Below, in pieces: positions 8,181 to 16,809 of a stretch of DNA of 64,000 nucleotides; within the stretch, counting starts at the first letter, position 1; each line of letters opens with the position of its first letter. Source of the DNA: Nocardioides jiangsuensis (GTDB lineage: Bacteria; Actinomycetota; Actinomycetes; Propionibacteriales; Nocardioidaceae); NCBI RefSeq assembly GCF_019679455.1, contig NZ_JAIEZQ010000002.1, positions 1,178,001 through 1,242,000 on the forward strand, read 5' to 3'. Made by a program: the position numbers and the translations under genes. A model generated the notes under the pieces. It was given only the letters and a program-made list of their open reading frames with translations. It made no database searches and had not been told where the DNA came from.

Positions 8181-8331
8181 ATGAATAGTCGCGCCCACGG
8201 CCCCCGATCCCGGGTTCGTTGCCGTTACCTGAGCGTCTCGTCGAACGGCAGAGATTCCGACGATTCGGCCACAGTCAGCGTCCCGTTCGTCCTACTCTGA
8301 CCAGCAACGGGTCTCGGGGAGGACACAGGAA

Positions 8332-8493
8332 ATGACCATCGTGGTGACTACGGCGAAGGGCGGCCGTTACCACCACGCTCCTGACTGTGAGGCGCTCGCC
8401 GAGGGCCATAACACTTCTGTCGAGACCGCATGGACTCCGCCTGGCGATAGCCGGGGACTTGTCGGTGCGAACCGATGTGTTCTCCTATCCTGA
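8332..8493 (+). CDS. 53-residue Cys/His-containing small protein
   Basis: An ATG at 8332 preceded by GGGGAGGACACAGGAA gives a 53-residue protein ending at TGA 8491. It contains KGGRYHHAPDCEALAEGH, resembling short R-Y-H-x(4)-C-x-x-L modules seen at the ends of nuclease and competence-related proteins, and a further Cys near the end (ANRCVLL). It lies 120 bases upstream of the HelD-like gene in the same direction. The frame after it (8494-8602) stays open in a different phase up to 8602, so a frameshift of a longer protein cannot be excluded. Unrecognised function. Confidence 0.45.
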   Translation: MTIVVTTAKGGRYHHAPDCEALAEGHNTSVETAWTPPGDSRGLVGANRCVLLS

Positions 8494-8613
8494 GCGTCGG
8501 CTCCGTGACGGCGACGCGAGGCAGCTGTCATTGGAGATTCAGGTGAGGCGGTTTGTTGTGACGGGGACTTCCGCGACGGGCCGCGAAGTCGAGACTGACT
8601 AAGGAGCCCATCT

Positions 8614-10881
8614 GTGACGGCTGTTCATCCGGAGGTCGAGGAGGAGCAGGTCTTCGTCGACCGTGCCTACGCGCTGTTCGACAAGGGATTGGCGGACACC
8701 GAGCGCAGCGTGGGGGAGTACCGCCCCCAGCACGCGTCGACGGCTCGTGCGCTTCAGCGTGCGCTCGACATCCTGCGTGACTCCAGGGGTTCGGGTCAGC
8801 TCGTGTTCGGCAAGATGCAGCGCGACGGTGAGACGTCGTACATCGGTCGCCGCCGAGTCCGCGATGAGGACTACAACCCCGTCGTCATCGGCTGGCACGC
8901 CCCGGCGGCTCAGCCGTTCTATGAGGCGTCACCCGGAGAGCCTCGTGATCTATCCCTAAAGCGGGTGTTCACCGAGGAGCAGCGTCGCCTGGTCAGGATG
9001 TTCGACGAGATCAGCCTCGTGGCCGCGGCGGATGCGGCAACCGACGGACTCGGTGAGCTGGCGATCTCCGACGCGCTTCTCAACGAGCTCGAGCGTTCGC
9101 GTGATGGCGCAATGCGGGAGGTCGTGGCGACCATCCAGGCGGAGCAGTTCCAGATCGTTCGCCATCCCCTTGACGGCGTCGTCGTCGTCCAGGGTGGGCC
9201 TGGCACCGGCAAGACGGTCGTCGGGCTTCACCGGGCCGCCTGGCTGGCGTTCAACTACCCTCAGCTCCGCCGGGCCGGGATCCTCGTCGTGGCGCCGTCG
9301 ACGACATTCCTGACTTACGTGAGCGGTGTCCTGCCCTCTCTCGACGTCACCGACGTCGACCAGGTCGAGATCCAGGCCCTGTACGCCGGTGAGGCGCGGG
9401 TGGTGGGCGCCGATCCGCCGGAGGCTGCTCGTGTGAAAGGCACCGAGTCAATGGCTGTCCTCATCCGCCGAGCACTAGAGGCCCGGGTCGGGTGGGGAGA
9501 CGACGACCTGGTGCTCAGCCTTGGCGCGGACCGGATCCGTGTGTCCGCCGAGGACCTGCACCGTTTGCTGGACGAGGCGCGCATGCGAGACCTGCCCTAC
9601 GCGGAGGGACGTGACTTCGTCCGCAACGCTCTGGCCGCGCTCGCCGCGAACAAGCACCGTGAGGACCAGCAAGCCCTGGGCAGACCGGTTCGTGCCAACG
9701 AGGCGACCATCCGTCGGCTCTCCGCCTTCGCGAACGCAGTCGACCGCATGTGGCCCTCCTTCACGCCGGAGGAGTTTCTTCGCAGTCTCTACGGCACCCA
9801 GTCCTGGCTCGTCGCTGCGGCGGAGGGAGTCATGACAGTCGACGAGCGCGCCCGGCTCTTCCGGCCCGTAACGGACAGCGTCGCCAACGAACCCTGGACC
9901 GAAGCGGACCTCTACTGCCTGGACGAGGTTGCTGGCCTCCTCAGCCGCGACCGCCTGACGTACGGCCACATCGTGGTGGACGAGGCTCAGGACCTGTCAC
10001 CTATGCAGGCTCGCGCGCTCGCGCGGCGTTGCCCGAGCTCCTCCTTCACCGTACTGGGTGATCTTGCTCAGGCCACGGGCCTTTGGGTTCGTGATTCCTG
10101 GGCCGAGCTGACCGCACACCTGAGCGACGGCTCCGAGTCACAGGCTGAGTTCTCGCTGTCGATCGGCTACCGGGTACCCGCCCCGGTCCTGGATCTCGCC
10201 GCCCGGCAGCTCCCACTTGCCTCGCCAGACCTCGTGCCTCCGCGATCCATCCGTGACGGGCTCGGTCCGCCATTTGTCGTCTACACGGAGGCCGAGGTCC
10301 TAGCGGACACTGTCGTGCACCAGGCCGCGACGACGACCGAGGGTGGGCTCTCCACCGCCGTGATCGTCGCCGATCCGTGGTTCGACGAGTATTTGCAGGT
10401 TCTCACGGAGGGCGGACTCGTCCCGGGCGACGGCCGCGACGGCGACTTCTCGAGGGACGTGACCCTTGTGCCTGCCTCCCAGAGCAGGGGCCTGGAATTC
10501 GACGCCGTACTTCTCGTCGAACCGGCAGCGATCGCGCGCGAGGCCGATCAGGGGCCACGACAGCTCTACGTGACCATGACCCGGTGCACCCAGCGGCTCG
10601 GAGTCGTGCATGCAGAGCCGCTGCCCCCAGGGTTTGAGGCTTACCGGGCTGCGCCCGCTGCCTCGGCGGATGAGCCGGAGACCCGTCCGCTGTCCGAGGA
10701 CTCGGACAGCGGAAGCCGGCACCGTCGTGAGACCCTCGGGCCGGACCACGATCGGATGGACGACCTTGCCGTCCTCATCGACCGTCTCAGCAAGTCGGAT
10801 CGTGAGATGGTGCATGCACTGGTACGGCGCCTCCTGACCGACGCGGAGCAGGAACACGATGAAGGGAACTGCACGCAGTGA
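8614..10881 (+). CDS. HelD/UvrD-like superfamily 1 helicase family protein
   Basis: 755 residues from a GTG with TAAGGAG 7 bases upstream. After a helical N-terminal arm come Walker A GGPGTGKT at 194-201, DEAQD at 456-460, the motif GDLAQATG, and VPASQSRGLEFDAVLLVEP plus LYVTMTRCTQRL near the C-terminus. The split of the ATPase core and the N-terminal arm fit HelD, which binds RNA polymerase and releases it from DNA and, in actinomycetes, can give rifamycin tolerance. An unrelated UvrD-like defence helicase is the alternative. The 3' end overlaps the start of the giant helicase by 4 bases, implying joint function. The C-terminal acidic tail (after about residue 700) is non-conserved looking. 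Confidence 0.82.
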   Translation: MTAVHPEVEEEQVFVDRAYALFDKGLADTERSVGEYRPQHASTARALQRALDILRDSRGSGQLVFGKMQRDGETSYIGRRRVRDEDYNPVVIGWHAPAAQPFYEASPGEPRDLSLKRVFTEEQRRLVRMFDEISLVAAADAATDGLGELAISDALLNELERSRDGAMREVVATIQAEQFQIVRHPLDGVVVVQGGPGTGKTVVGLHRAAWLAFNYPQLRRAGILVVAPSTTFLTYVSGVLPSLDVTDVDQVEIQALYAGEARVVGADPPEAARVKGTESMAVLIRRALEARVGWGDDDLVLSLGADRIRVSAEDLHRLLDEARMRDLPYAEGRDFVRNALAALAANKHREDQQALGRPVRANEATIRRLSAFANAVDRMWPSFTPEEFLRSLYGTQSWLVAAAEGVMTVDERARLFRPVTDSVANEPWTEADLYCLDEVAGLLSRDRLTYGHIVVDEAQDLSPMQARALARRCPSSSFTVLGDLAQATGLWVRDSWAELTAHLSDGSESQAEFSLSIGYRVPAPVLDLAARQLPLASPDLVPPRSIRDGLGPPFVVYTEAEVLADTVVHQAATTTEGGLSTAVIVADPWFDEYLQVLTEGGLVPGDGRDGDFSRDVTLVPASQSRGLEFDAVLLVEPAAIAREADQGPRQLYVTMTRCTQRLGVVHAEPLPPGFEAYRAAPAASADEPETRPLSEDSDSGSRHRRETLGPDHDRMDDLAVLIDRLSKSDREMVHALVRRLLTDAEQEHDEGNCTQ

Positions 10882-13800
10882 GCTCGGGCGTGGACACGAT
10901 GGAGGCGTCGAACCTGCCGGATCCGCTGGCTCAGCGCCTCAGGCAGCAACTCGACACATGGCGGCAGGATCTCCTCACACTGGATCGCCGGCAGCGGCTC
11001 GTTTACTTCAAGCACTCCAAGTCGGCGTCGCTCGAAATCGTCGAACCATCCGCGGCCGAGATCCTCACGCGCGTGAGTGGACGCCGCCAGCTGATTTCCC
11101 ATCAGCCGCAGGACGGTGAGCAGTCCACTGCTCCCCCGGGTTCCCTGGTCGCTGCGGGCAAGACGGAGACCGAGCTGCGCAACGCATGCCGCCGGCTCGA
11201 CCTACTCTCCCAGCAGGTGTACGCCGACAGAGGTTTCTGGACGCTGTACCTCGGTATCGGCATGCTTACTTGGGTCGACCCAGCGGACGGCAAGTCGGTC
11301 GACAGCCCCCTGCTGCTCTGCCCGGTCGAGGTAGCTCGCAGCGGCGCCCAGTCGCCTTACTTCGTCACGCGCAACGAGGACGAGGCCGTGGTCAATCCCG
11401 CCCTCCGGCTGCACATGGAGAAGGACTTCTCCGTGAAGCTGCCTCAGGCGGATCCGTTCGCTCCAGACGTCGACAAGCTGCTCGACGAGGTGCGGGTGGC
11501 CGTCAGCGGCTGGGACGGCTGGTCAGTCACCGCGCGCGTGGTCCTGACCACCTTCAGCTTCCACAAGGAGGCTATCTACCGAGACCTCTCGGACCACGAG
11601 GCAACGGTGTCCGCGCACCCGATCGTGCAGATGATCGCGCTCGGCCCGGACGCGCCATTCGCCTCCCGCTTCGCGTTCGAGTCGCCGGAGGACAGGGACC
11701 TCGACACGGTCTGGCCCCCCGAGCAGATGATGACGATCCTTGATGCGGACTCCAGCCAGCGTCGATGTGTCCTCGCTGCCCGCGACGGCAAGAGCTTCGT
11801 CATGGACGGACCTCCGGGCACCGGCAAGAGCCAGACCATCTCTAACATCATCGCCGAGCTGATGGCCGCGGGTCGGAGCGTCCTGTTCGTCAGTGAGAAG
11901 GCTGCGGCGCTCGACGTCGTGCGCGACCGACTGACCAGCAAGGGACTCGGCGACTTCGTGCTCGAGCTGCACAGCCATGCGGCGACGCGCAAGGAAGTGG
12001 TGGCGCAGCTCGACCGCGCGCTCACCCAGCGAGCCAAGGTGAAGGGCGATTTCAGCACTAGCCAGCGGGCTGGCCTGCAGAGCGCCCGTGAGGAGCTGTC
12101 TGCTTTTGCGGCCGCTATGAACGACGAGCGAGCGCCGCTGCGGCGCAGCATCTTCGACGTGCTCGGCCGCCTTATGGAGCTGCAGCACGTCGGCCACAAG
12201 CCGCTGGACAGGCCCGACGCTTGGCGAGACCTGTCACCGGGGAGGCTCGAGTCGATCCTGTCGGCTGGGCACCGGCTGCAGCGGGCGTGGCGCCCGATCA
12301 GTGAAGGAGACGACTTCCTGTGGCGAGGCCTGGCCGAGCACCAGCACGCCGCCAATGGCATCGACCGGATCAAGCGGGGCACCCAGCACCTCCTGAAGTC
12401 GACCGAGGAGCTGATCGACCGAGCGCGGGCCGTGGACGCGGACCTGCTGCTCACCTGGCCCATGGACATCGCCTCGATGCGCAGACGCGCGAGACTGTTG
12501 GAGCTCCTGAGCCAGTGGCCCGAGGCTGAGCAATCCTGGCTTGTCATGGCCGATCCGTCAGTTCTCCCTCGGCGCGTCGAGGAGCTGAAGCAGGCGGTCA
12601 CCCTCTACGAGCGCTCCGTCGATGATCTGCGTGACGTCGTCGGGGAGGCATGGGACCGCTTGGATCCCGAGTTGGCACAGGGCTTCGACAGACTGGGTCG
12701 CGCCGAAGCCGGCGTGTGGGTGCCGGAGCGCTCCATGAGATCCGATGAGTTCGCGGACTCCGTCTCCTTCCTCGCAGAGGCACCGATGAAGCTGGCGCCT
12801 CTCGTCGAGGAAGCACGCCAACTAGGCGCCATGCTCGGGATCAGCACAGACGCGCTATCGCTCAGGCGCGCCATTGAGCTCGCCCACCTTGGTGCCTTGG
12901 GCGGGGCCGCGGCGATGCCGGAGCGCGGCTGGTTGAATCCGTCGGTCCAGTCTGCGCTCAATGAGTCGCACAAGGTTCTTGCCTCGCTCGTGGAGGTCGT
13001 CAACGAGCGTCGGGAAGCTGTCGAGCAGGTGTTCACTCCCGACGCGCTTGAGCTGGACCTGGCGATACTCAACACCCGGTTCAAGGAGGCCCATACGGGT
13101 CTGCGGCGATGGAGCAGCCAGGCCCGCGCGGACAAGAAGCTGCTCAAGGGTGTGACGGTCACGGGCAAGGTGGACAAGGGTGTGCTCGCCCGTCTGGACG
13201 AGGCTGTCGCGTGGCAGAAAGCGGAGAAGCGGCTGAACTCTGCCGAGAGCGAGCATGCTCCGAGGCTTGGCAGGTACTACCAGCGGACCGAGACGAACTT
13301 CTCCCGCGTCGCTCAGGCAATCGAAATCGCCCAGCGAGCGGTTGAACTGGCAGGCAATGACCTCAACGCCGGCCCGTTGGCGGAGCAGCTGAGCGTCGAC
13401 GGCAGGCCCGACCCCCGGCTGACCATCGTCGCCGGTCGGCTCCAGCGCGGGTGCGAGGCCTGGCTGAAGGAGGCGCACGGAAAGCTCGGCGCCGCCCCGG
13501 CGGACTCGCTGGCAGCGAGGCCGTTCGTCGAGGCGGCCGAGCTCAGCGGTCAGGCGGCCGAATACCTTCATCCGCTTGTGGAAGCGTCCCGCTACGTCAC
13601 CGACGTCGCAGGGCAGCCGTTGACGCTGGAGCGCGGGCAGCGGGCCCGTCACCTGGCGACCCTGGTAAGTAACGCGTCGGCGACCATCTACGACAGCTAC
13701 GAGGAGGACCGGACGCTTCTCGGCAAGCGCTACGAAGGTCTGACGACCGCCTGGCGCGCCCTAGAGACAGCGGTTGCGTGGGCCAACGCGATCCGCCAGA

Positions 13801-16358
13801 TCGTTCACACCCCGGTGTCGGAGGAGTCCGCCGCCCGCATGGCAGCGCCCGTCGTTCTGCCACAGGAGATGGTGGATCGACTGACCAAGTGGGGCAGGGC
13901 GCGGGACGACCTCACGGCCCACTTCGACGAGGCACGTGGCGCCGAGCTCGCAGCGGATCTGGAGTCGGACCTGCCAGGCGCTCACGAGCTTCTCCAAGAG
14001 ATGGCTGACACGTGCGTCGCGGACGTCGAGGAGTGGGACGCCCACGGGGGTGCTGTGACCGAGCTGACCGCGGCAGGGCTCGGCGAAACGTTGGATTACC
14101 TGCGCGGGCGGGTCGCTGAGCGCTCGATCGTGGCTGAGACCGTCGAATGGGCAATGCTGCAGGCGTGGGTCGAGGCTCACGTCGCTGCCGACTCACGGCT
14201 TACCCGGCACCGGGCAACCGACCGGAACGCGCTGGTAGCCCGCTTTCGCGAGCTCGACGCCGAGATCGTCCGCAAGACGAACGTCAGCGTCGCTGCTGCC
14301 TGCAGCGCGCGTCGCCCCAGCTCGTTCGCGGGTACGTCGGCGCAACTCATCCGCAGAGAGGCGCAGAAGAAGACCCGCCACCTGCCGATTCGGGAACTGT
14401 TGAGCCGCACCGGCGAGATTGTCCAGGAGCTCAAGCCCTGCTTCATGATGAGTCCACTCTCGGTGTCGCAGTACCTGCCGGGCGAGATGACCTTCGACGC
14501 CGTGATCTTCGACGAGGCGTCCCAGGTTCTGCCATCAGACGCTGTCAATTGCATCTACCGTGGTGGTCAGCTGATCGTGGCAGGCGACGAAAAGCAGCTG
14601 CCACCGACAGCCTTCTTCACCCAGGCGGTCAGCGACGAAGAGGCCGACGACGAGGTCGACCTCTTCGAGTCCGTGCTCAAGCTATGCAAGAGCTCGATGC
14701 CGTCGTTGCCACTGTCGTGGCACTACCGGAGTCAGCACGAGTCGCTGATCACCTACTCCAACTACCGCTTCTACGCACCTGACGGCGACGCACTCCAGAC
14801 ATTCCCCGGCGCGACCTTCCAGTCACCGGACCTCGGCGTGGAGTCGTTCGTTGTCAACGGTGTCTACCGACGGGGCGGAGCCCGCGACAACCCGATCGAG
14901 GCAGAGGCGGTCGTGGACAGGATCCTGTTCCATCGGAGCCACCACCCGGGTCTCTCGATCGGGGTCGTCACGTTCTCGTCGGCGCAGGAGGAAGCGATCT
15001 CCGCCGCGCTCGAGAGGAGGGCAGCGAGTGAGAGAGCGCTCGCTGGTCTCCTCGACGACCACGACCGTCTGACGGGTTTCTTCGTCAAGAACCTCGAGAA
15101 CGTTCAGGGGGACGAGCGAGACATCATCGTCTTCAGCATCGGGTACGGTCCGGACGAGCACGGCAAGTTCGCGATGAACTTCGGTCCGATCAACCGCGAC
15201 GGCGGGTGGCGGCGTCTGAACGTCGCGATCACCCGCGCTAAAAAGCGTGTCGAGGTCGTGAGCTCCTTCCGGGCCGGTGACATGCGGGACACGGCATCCG
15301 CAGGATTGCGTCACCTACGTGGATACCTCGACTTTGCAGAACGGGGGATGCCGGCGCTCGGCATCGACCTCGATGGCAGCCAGGGCGACGCAGAAAGCCC
15401 GTTCGAGGAGGACGTCATGCGCGTCATCTCCTCCTGGGGCTACGACGTAGTGCCCCAGGTGGGAAGCGCCGGCTACCGGATCGACCTCGGGGTTCGGCAC
15501 CCGGACCGGCCGGGGGAGTACGTCTTGGCGGTCGAGTGTGACGGCGCGGCGTATCACTCAGCAGCCACAGCCCGGGACCGAGACCGATTGCGTGCAAGTG
15601 TGCTTCGGGGCCTCGGTTGGAACATCTACCGGATCTGGGGTATCAGCTGGTATCGCGACAGGCAGGGGCAGTCCGCCCTCCTCAAACAGGCACTCGCGCA
15701 AGCGGTGGCAGGCAACGCCCCAACTTTGGACTCGCTGCCTCACGCGGTGGAAGAGCCGGTCGAGGTTCAGATGGACGAGATCGACCACACCGCGCCCCCG
15801 GAGTGGGCGGAGACATACGAGAGGGGACCCGAGCGCGCGCCCTACTGTGGCTTTCCCCTCGCCAGCGTTGAGGCCCGTCCACACCTCCAGACGTACATCG
15901 GCAGTGTGCTTGCGGCGGAGGCGCCGCTGCACACCGACCTCCTGTACAAGAGGGTTCGCGAAGCTTTCGGCGTCGGCCGAGTCGGGCATCAGATCAAGAA
16001 GAACATCGACTTCGTCGCGAGTCGACTAACTGTAGACGGAGAACACGTGCGGCTTTGGGGCGACGGATTCTTCAGGCTCAAGGGGCGAGAGACGCGGGTG
16101 CGTGTCCCCGCCAACGAGGACGACATCCGGACCGTCGGTCAGACACCAACGGAAGAGATGGACGCCGCGGTCTGTCGCGTCGTCAGAGATGCAGTGACCG
16201 TGGAGGAGAGTGGGCTCATCCTTGCGCTCCGTGCGCTCTTCGGCTGGCGTCGCGCGGGCAATGACATCCAAGCGGCCGTGAACGCATCCGTCGCGCGTTG
16301 CCTGGCTGCCGGAAAGCTCGAGAGAACCTCCCGCGGGGCACTGCGCGCTACGAGCTGA
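10878..16358 (+). CDS. Giant SF1 helicase-nuclease (DUF4011, AAA_11/12, Vsr-like, DUF3320 type)
   Basis: 1826 residues from a GTG overlapping the upstream stop. The N-terminus (RQQLDTWRQDLLTLDRRQRL) fits the DUF4011 region. Walker A PPGTGKSQT lies near residues 311-319, followed by about 800 helical, coiled-coil-rich residues. The second helicase half has FDEASQVLPSD, GDEKQLPPT, SWHYRS, VQGDERD and NVAITRAKK. A PD-(D/E)xK/Vsr-like nuclease domain follows at about 1508-1600 (FEEDVMRVISSWGY, YRIDLGVRH, LAVECDGAAYH). The end resembles DUF3320. Proteins with this architecture recur in bacterial defence islands, presumably unwinding and cutting foreign DNA. All key helicase and nuclease residues appear intact. 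Confidence 0.87.
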   Translation: MSSGVDTMEASNLPDPLAQRLRQQLDTWRQDLLTLDRRQRLVYFKHSKSASLEIVEPSAAEILTRVSGRRQLISHQPQDGEQSTAPPGSLVAAGKTETELRNACRRLDLLSQQVYADRGFWTLYLGIGMLTWVDPADGKSVDSPLLLCPVEVARSGAQSPYFVTRNEDEAVVNPALRLHMEKDFSVKLPQADPFAPDVDKLLDEVRVAVSGWDGWSVTARVVLTTFSFHKEAIYRDLSDHEATVSAHPIVQMIALGPDAPFASRFAFESPEDRDLDTVWPPEQMMTILDADSSQRRCVLAARDGKSFVMDGPPGTGKSQTISNIIAELMAAGRSVLFVSEKAAALDVVRDRLTSKGLGDFVLELHSHAATRKEVVAQLDRALTQRAKVKGDFSTSQRAGLQSAREELSAFAAAMNDERAPLRRSIFDVLGRLMELQHVGHKPLDRPDAWRDLSPGRLESILSAGHRLQRAWRPISEGDDFLWRGLAEHQHAANGIDRIKRGTQHLLKSTEELIDRARAVDADLLLTWPMDIASMRRRARLLELLSQWPEAEQSWLVMADPSVLPRRVEELKQAVTLYERSVDDLRDVVGEAWDRLDPELAQGFDRLGRAEAGVWVPERSMRSDEFADSVSFLAEAPMKLAPLVEEARQLGAMLGISTDALSLRRAIELAHLGALGGAAAMPERGWLNPSVQSALNESHKVLASLVEVVNERREAVEQVFTPDALELDLAILNTRFKEAHTGLRRWSSQARADKKLLKGVTVTGKVDKGVLARLDEAVAWQKAEKRLNSAESEHAPRLGRYYQRTETNFSRVAQAIEIAQRAVELAGNDLNAGPLAEQLSVDGRPDPRLTIVAGRLQRGCEAWLKEAHGKLGAAPADSLAARPFVEAAELSGQAAEYLHPLVEASRYVTDVAGQPLTLERGQRARHLATLVSNASATIYDSYEEDRTLLGKRYEGLTTAWRALETAVAWANAIRQIVHTPVSEESAARMAAPVVLPQEMVDRLTKWGRARDDLTAHFDEARGAELAADLESDLPGAHELLQEMADTCVADVEEWDAHGGAVTELTAAGLGETLDYLRGRVAERSIVAETVEWAMLQAWVEAHVAADSRLTRHRATDRNALVARFRELDAEIVRKTNVSVAAACSARRPSSFAGTSAQLIRREAQKKTRHLPIRELLSRTGEIVQELKPCFMMSPLSVSQYLPGEMTFDAVIFDEASQVLPSDAVNCIYRGGQLIVAGDEKQLPPTAFFTQAVSDEEADDEVDLFESVLKLCKSSMPSLPLSWHYRSQHESLITYSNYRFYAPDGDALQTFPGATFQSPDLGVESFVVNGVYRRGGARDNPIEAEAVVDRILFHRSHHPGLSIGVVTFSSAQEEAISAALERRAASERALAGLLDDHDRLTGFFVKNLENVQGDERDIIVFSIGYGPDEHGKFAMNFGPINRDGGWRRLNVAITRAKKRVEVVSSFRAGDMRDTASAGLRHLRGYLDFAERGMPALGIDLDGSQGDAESPFEEDVMRVISSWGYDVVPQVGSAGYRIDLGVRHPDRPGEYVLAVECDGAAYHSAATARDRDRLRASVLRGLGWNIYRIWGISWYRDRQGQSALLKQALAQAVAGNAPTLDSLPHAVEEPVEVQMDEIDHTAPPEWAETYERGPERAPYCGFPLASVEARPHLQTYIGSVLAAEAPLHTDLLYKRVREAFGVGRVGHQIKKNIDFVASRLTVDGEHVRLWGDGFFRLKGRETRVRVPANEDDIRTVGQTPTEEMDAAVCRVVRDAVTVEESGLILALRALFGWRRAGNDIQAAVNASVARCLAAGKLERTSRGALRATS

Positions 16359-16371
16359 TACCGACTGCGGT

Positions 16372-16440
16372 GTTGCCGCGGAGCGATCGCGATACGGCAG
16401 ATTCCAACTACGATGTCAGCGCTGACCGAGTCGCGGCAAC
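16372..16440. repeat. Nested palindromes after the giant helicase gene
   Basis: A 9-bp inverted repeat, GTTGCCGCG (16372-16380) and CGCGGCAAC (16432-16440), encloses two further perfect palindromes: GCGATCGC (16383-16390) and GTCAGCGCTGAC (16415-16426). It begins 14 bases after the helicase stop and ends 30 bases before the next small ORF. It could be a terminator, a regulator site or the boundary of a mobile segment. Confidence 0.4.
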
Positions 16441-16470
16441 CGAGCTCGGCGGTGTGTCGTCTCCGGGTTG

Positions 16471-16809
16471 ATGTCGCTGAGGCAGTTCGTGCTGTCATTG
16501 GTTCTCCTGGCCGGTTTCGTGGCATACGGTCCGCAGATCTCCACCGCCGTCGGCGGGATGCTCGCCGAGCAGCTCACGAAGGATCTGATTCCTCCGCCGA
16601 CATGTCCGACATGTGATGAGAACTTGGCGGACGGGTCGAGGCGGGGTGCTGCCGAACGAGATCAACAGGCCGGACAGGCAGGCGAGACTAGGCCCGGCAA
16701 GTCTCAGGAAGAGCCGGCCGGGGGCGGAGTCGGGTCGACCGAACCCGGTGGGGCCTCACCCGACTGCTTACCTTGTCGGGATGCGGTCATTCCGATCACT
16801 CCACCGTGA
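16471..16809 (+). CDS. Small membrane protein, hypothetical
   Basis: 112 residues from the ATG at 16471. An N-terminal hydrophobic helix (FVLSLVLLAGFVAYG) is followed by PPPTCPTCDE, a Gln/Gly/Glu-rich stretch, and PDCLPCRD at the end, giving two CxxC pairs. It could be a membrane-anchored or exported metal-binding protein. Its 3' end overlaps the convergent hydroxylase gene by 14 bases. No family is recognised, the ribosome site is poor, and the second half is low complexity, so a chance ORF is possible. The stretch 16359-16470 before it holds only the palindromes. Confidence 0.35.
   Translation: MSLRQFVLSLVLLAGFVAYGPQISTAVGGMLAEQLTKDLIPPPTCPTCDENLADGSRRGAAERDQQAGQAGETRPGKSQEEPAGGGVGSTEPGGASPDCLPCRDAVIPITPP

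Noticed and set aside
8387-8602. 71-codon plus-strand frame before the HelD-like gene
   Set aside because: It overlaps the better-supported 53-residue gene, starts without a ribosome site and shows no motif. Kept only as a possible frameshifted continuation.
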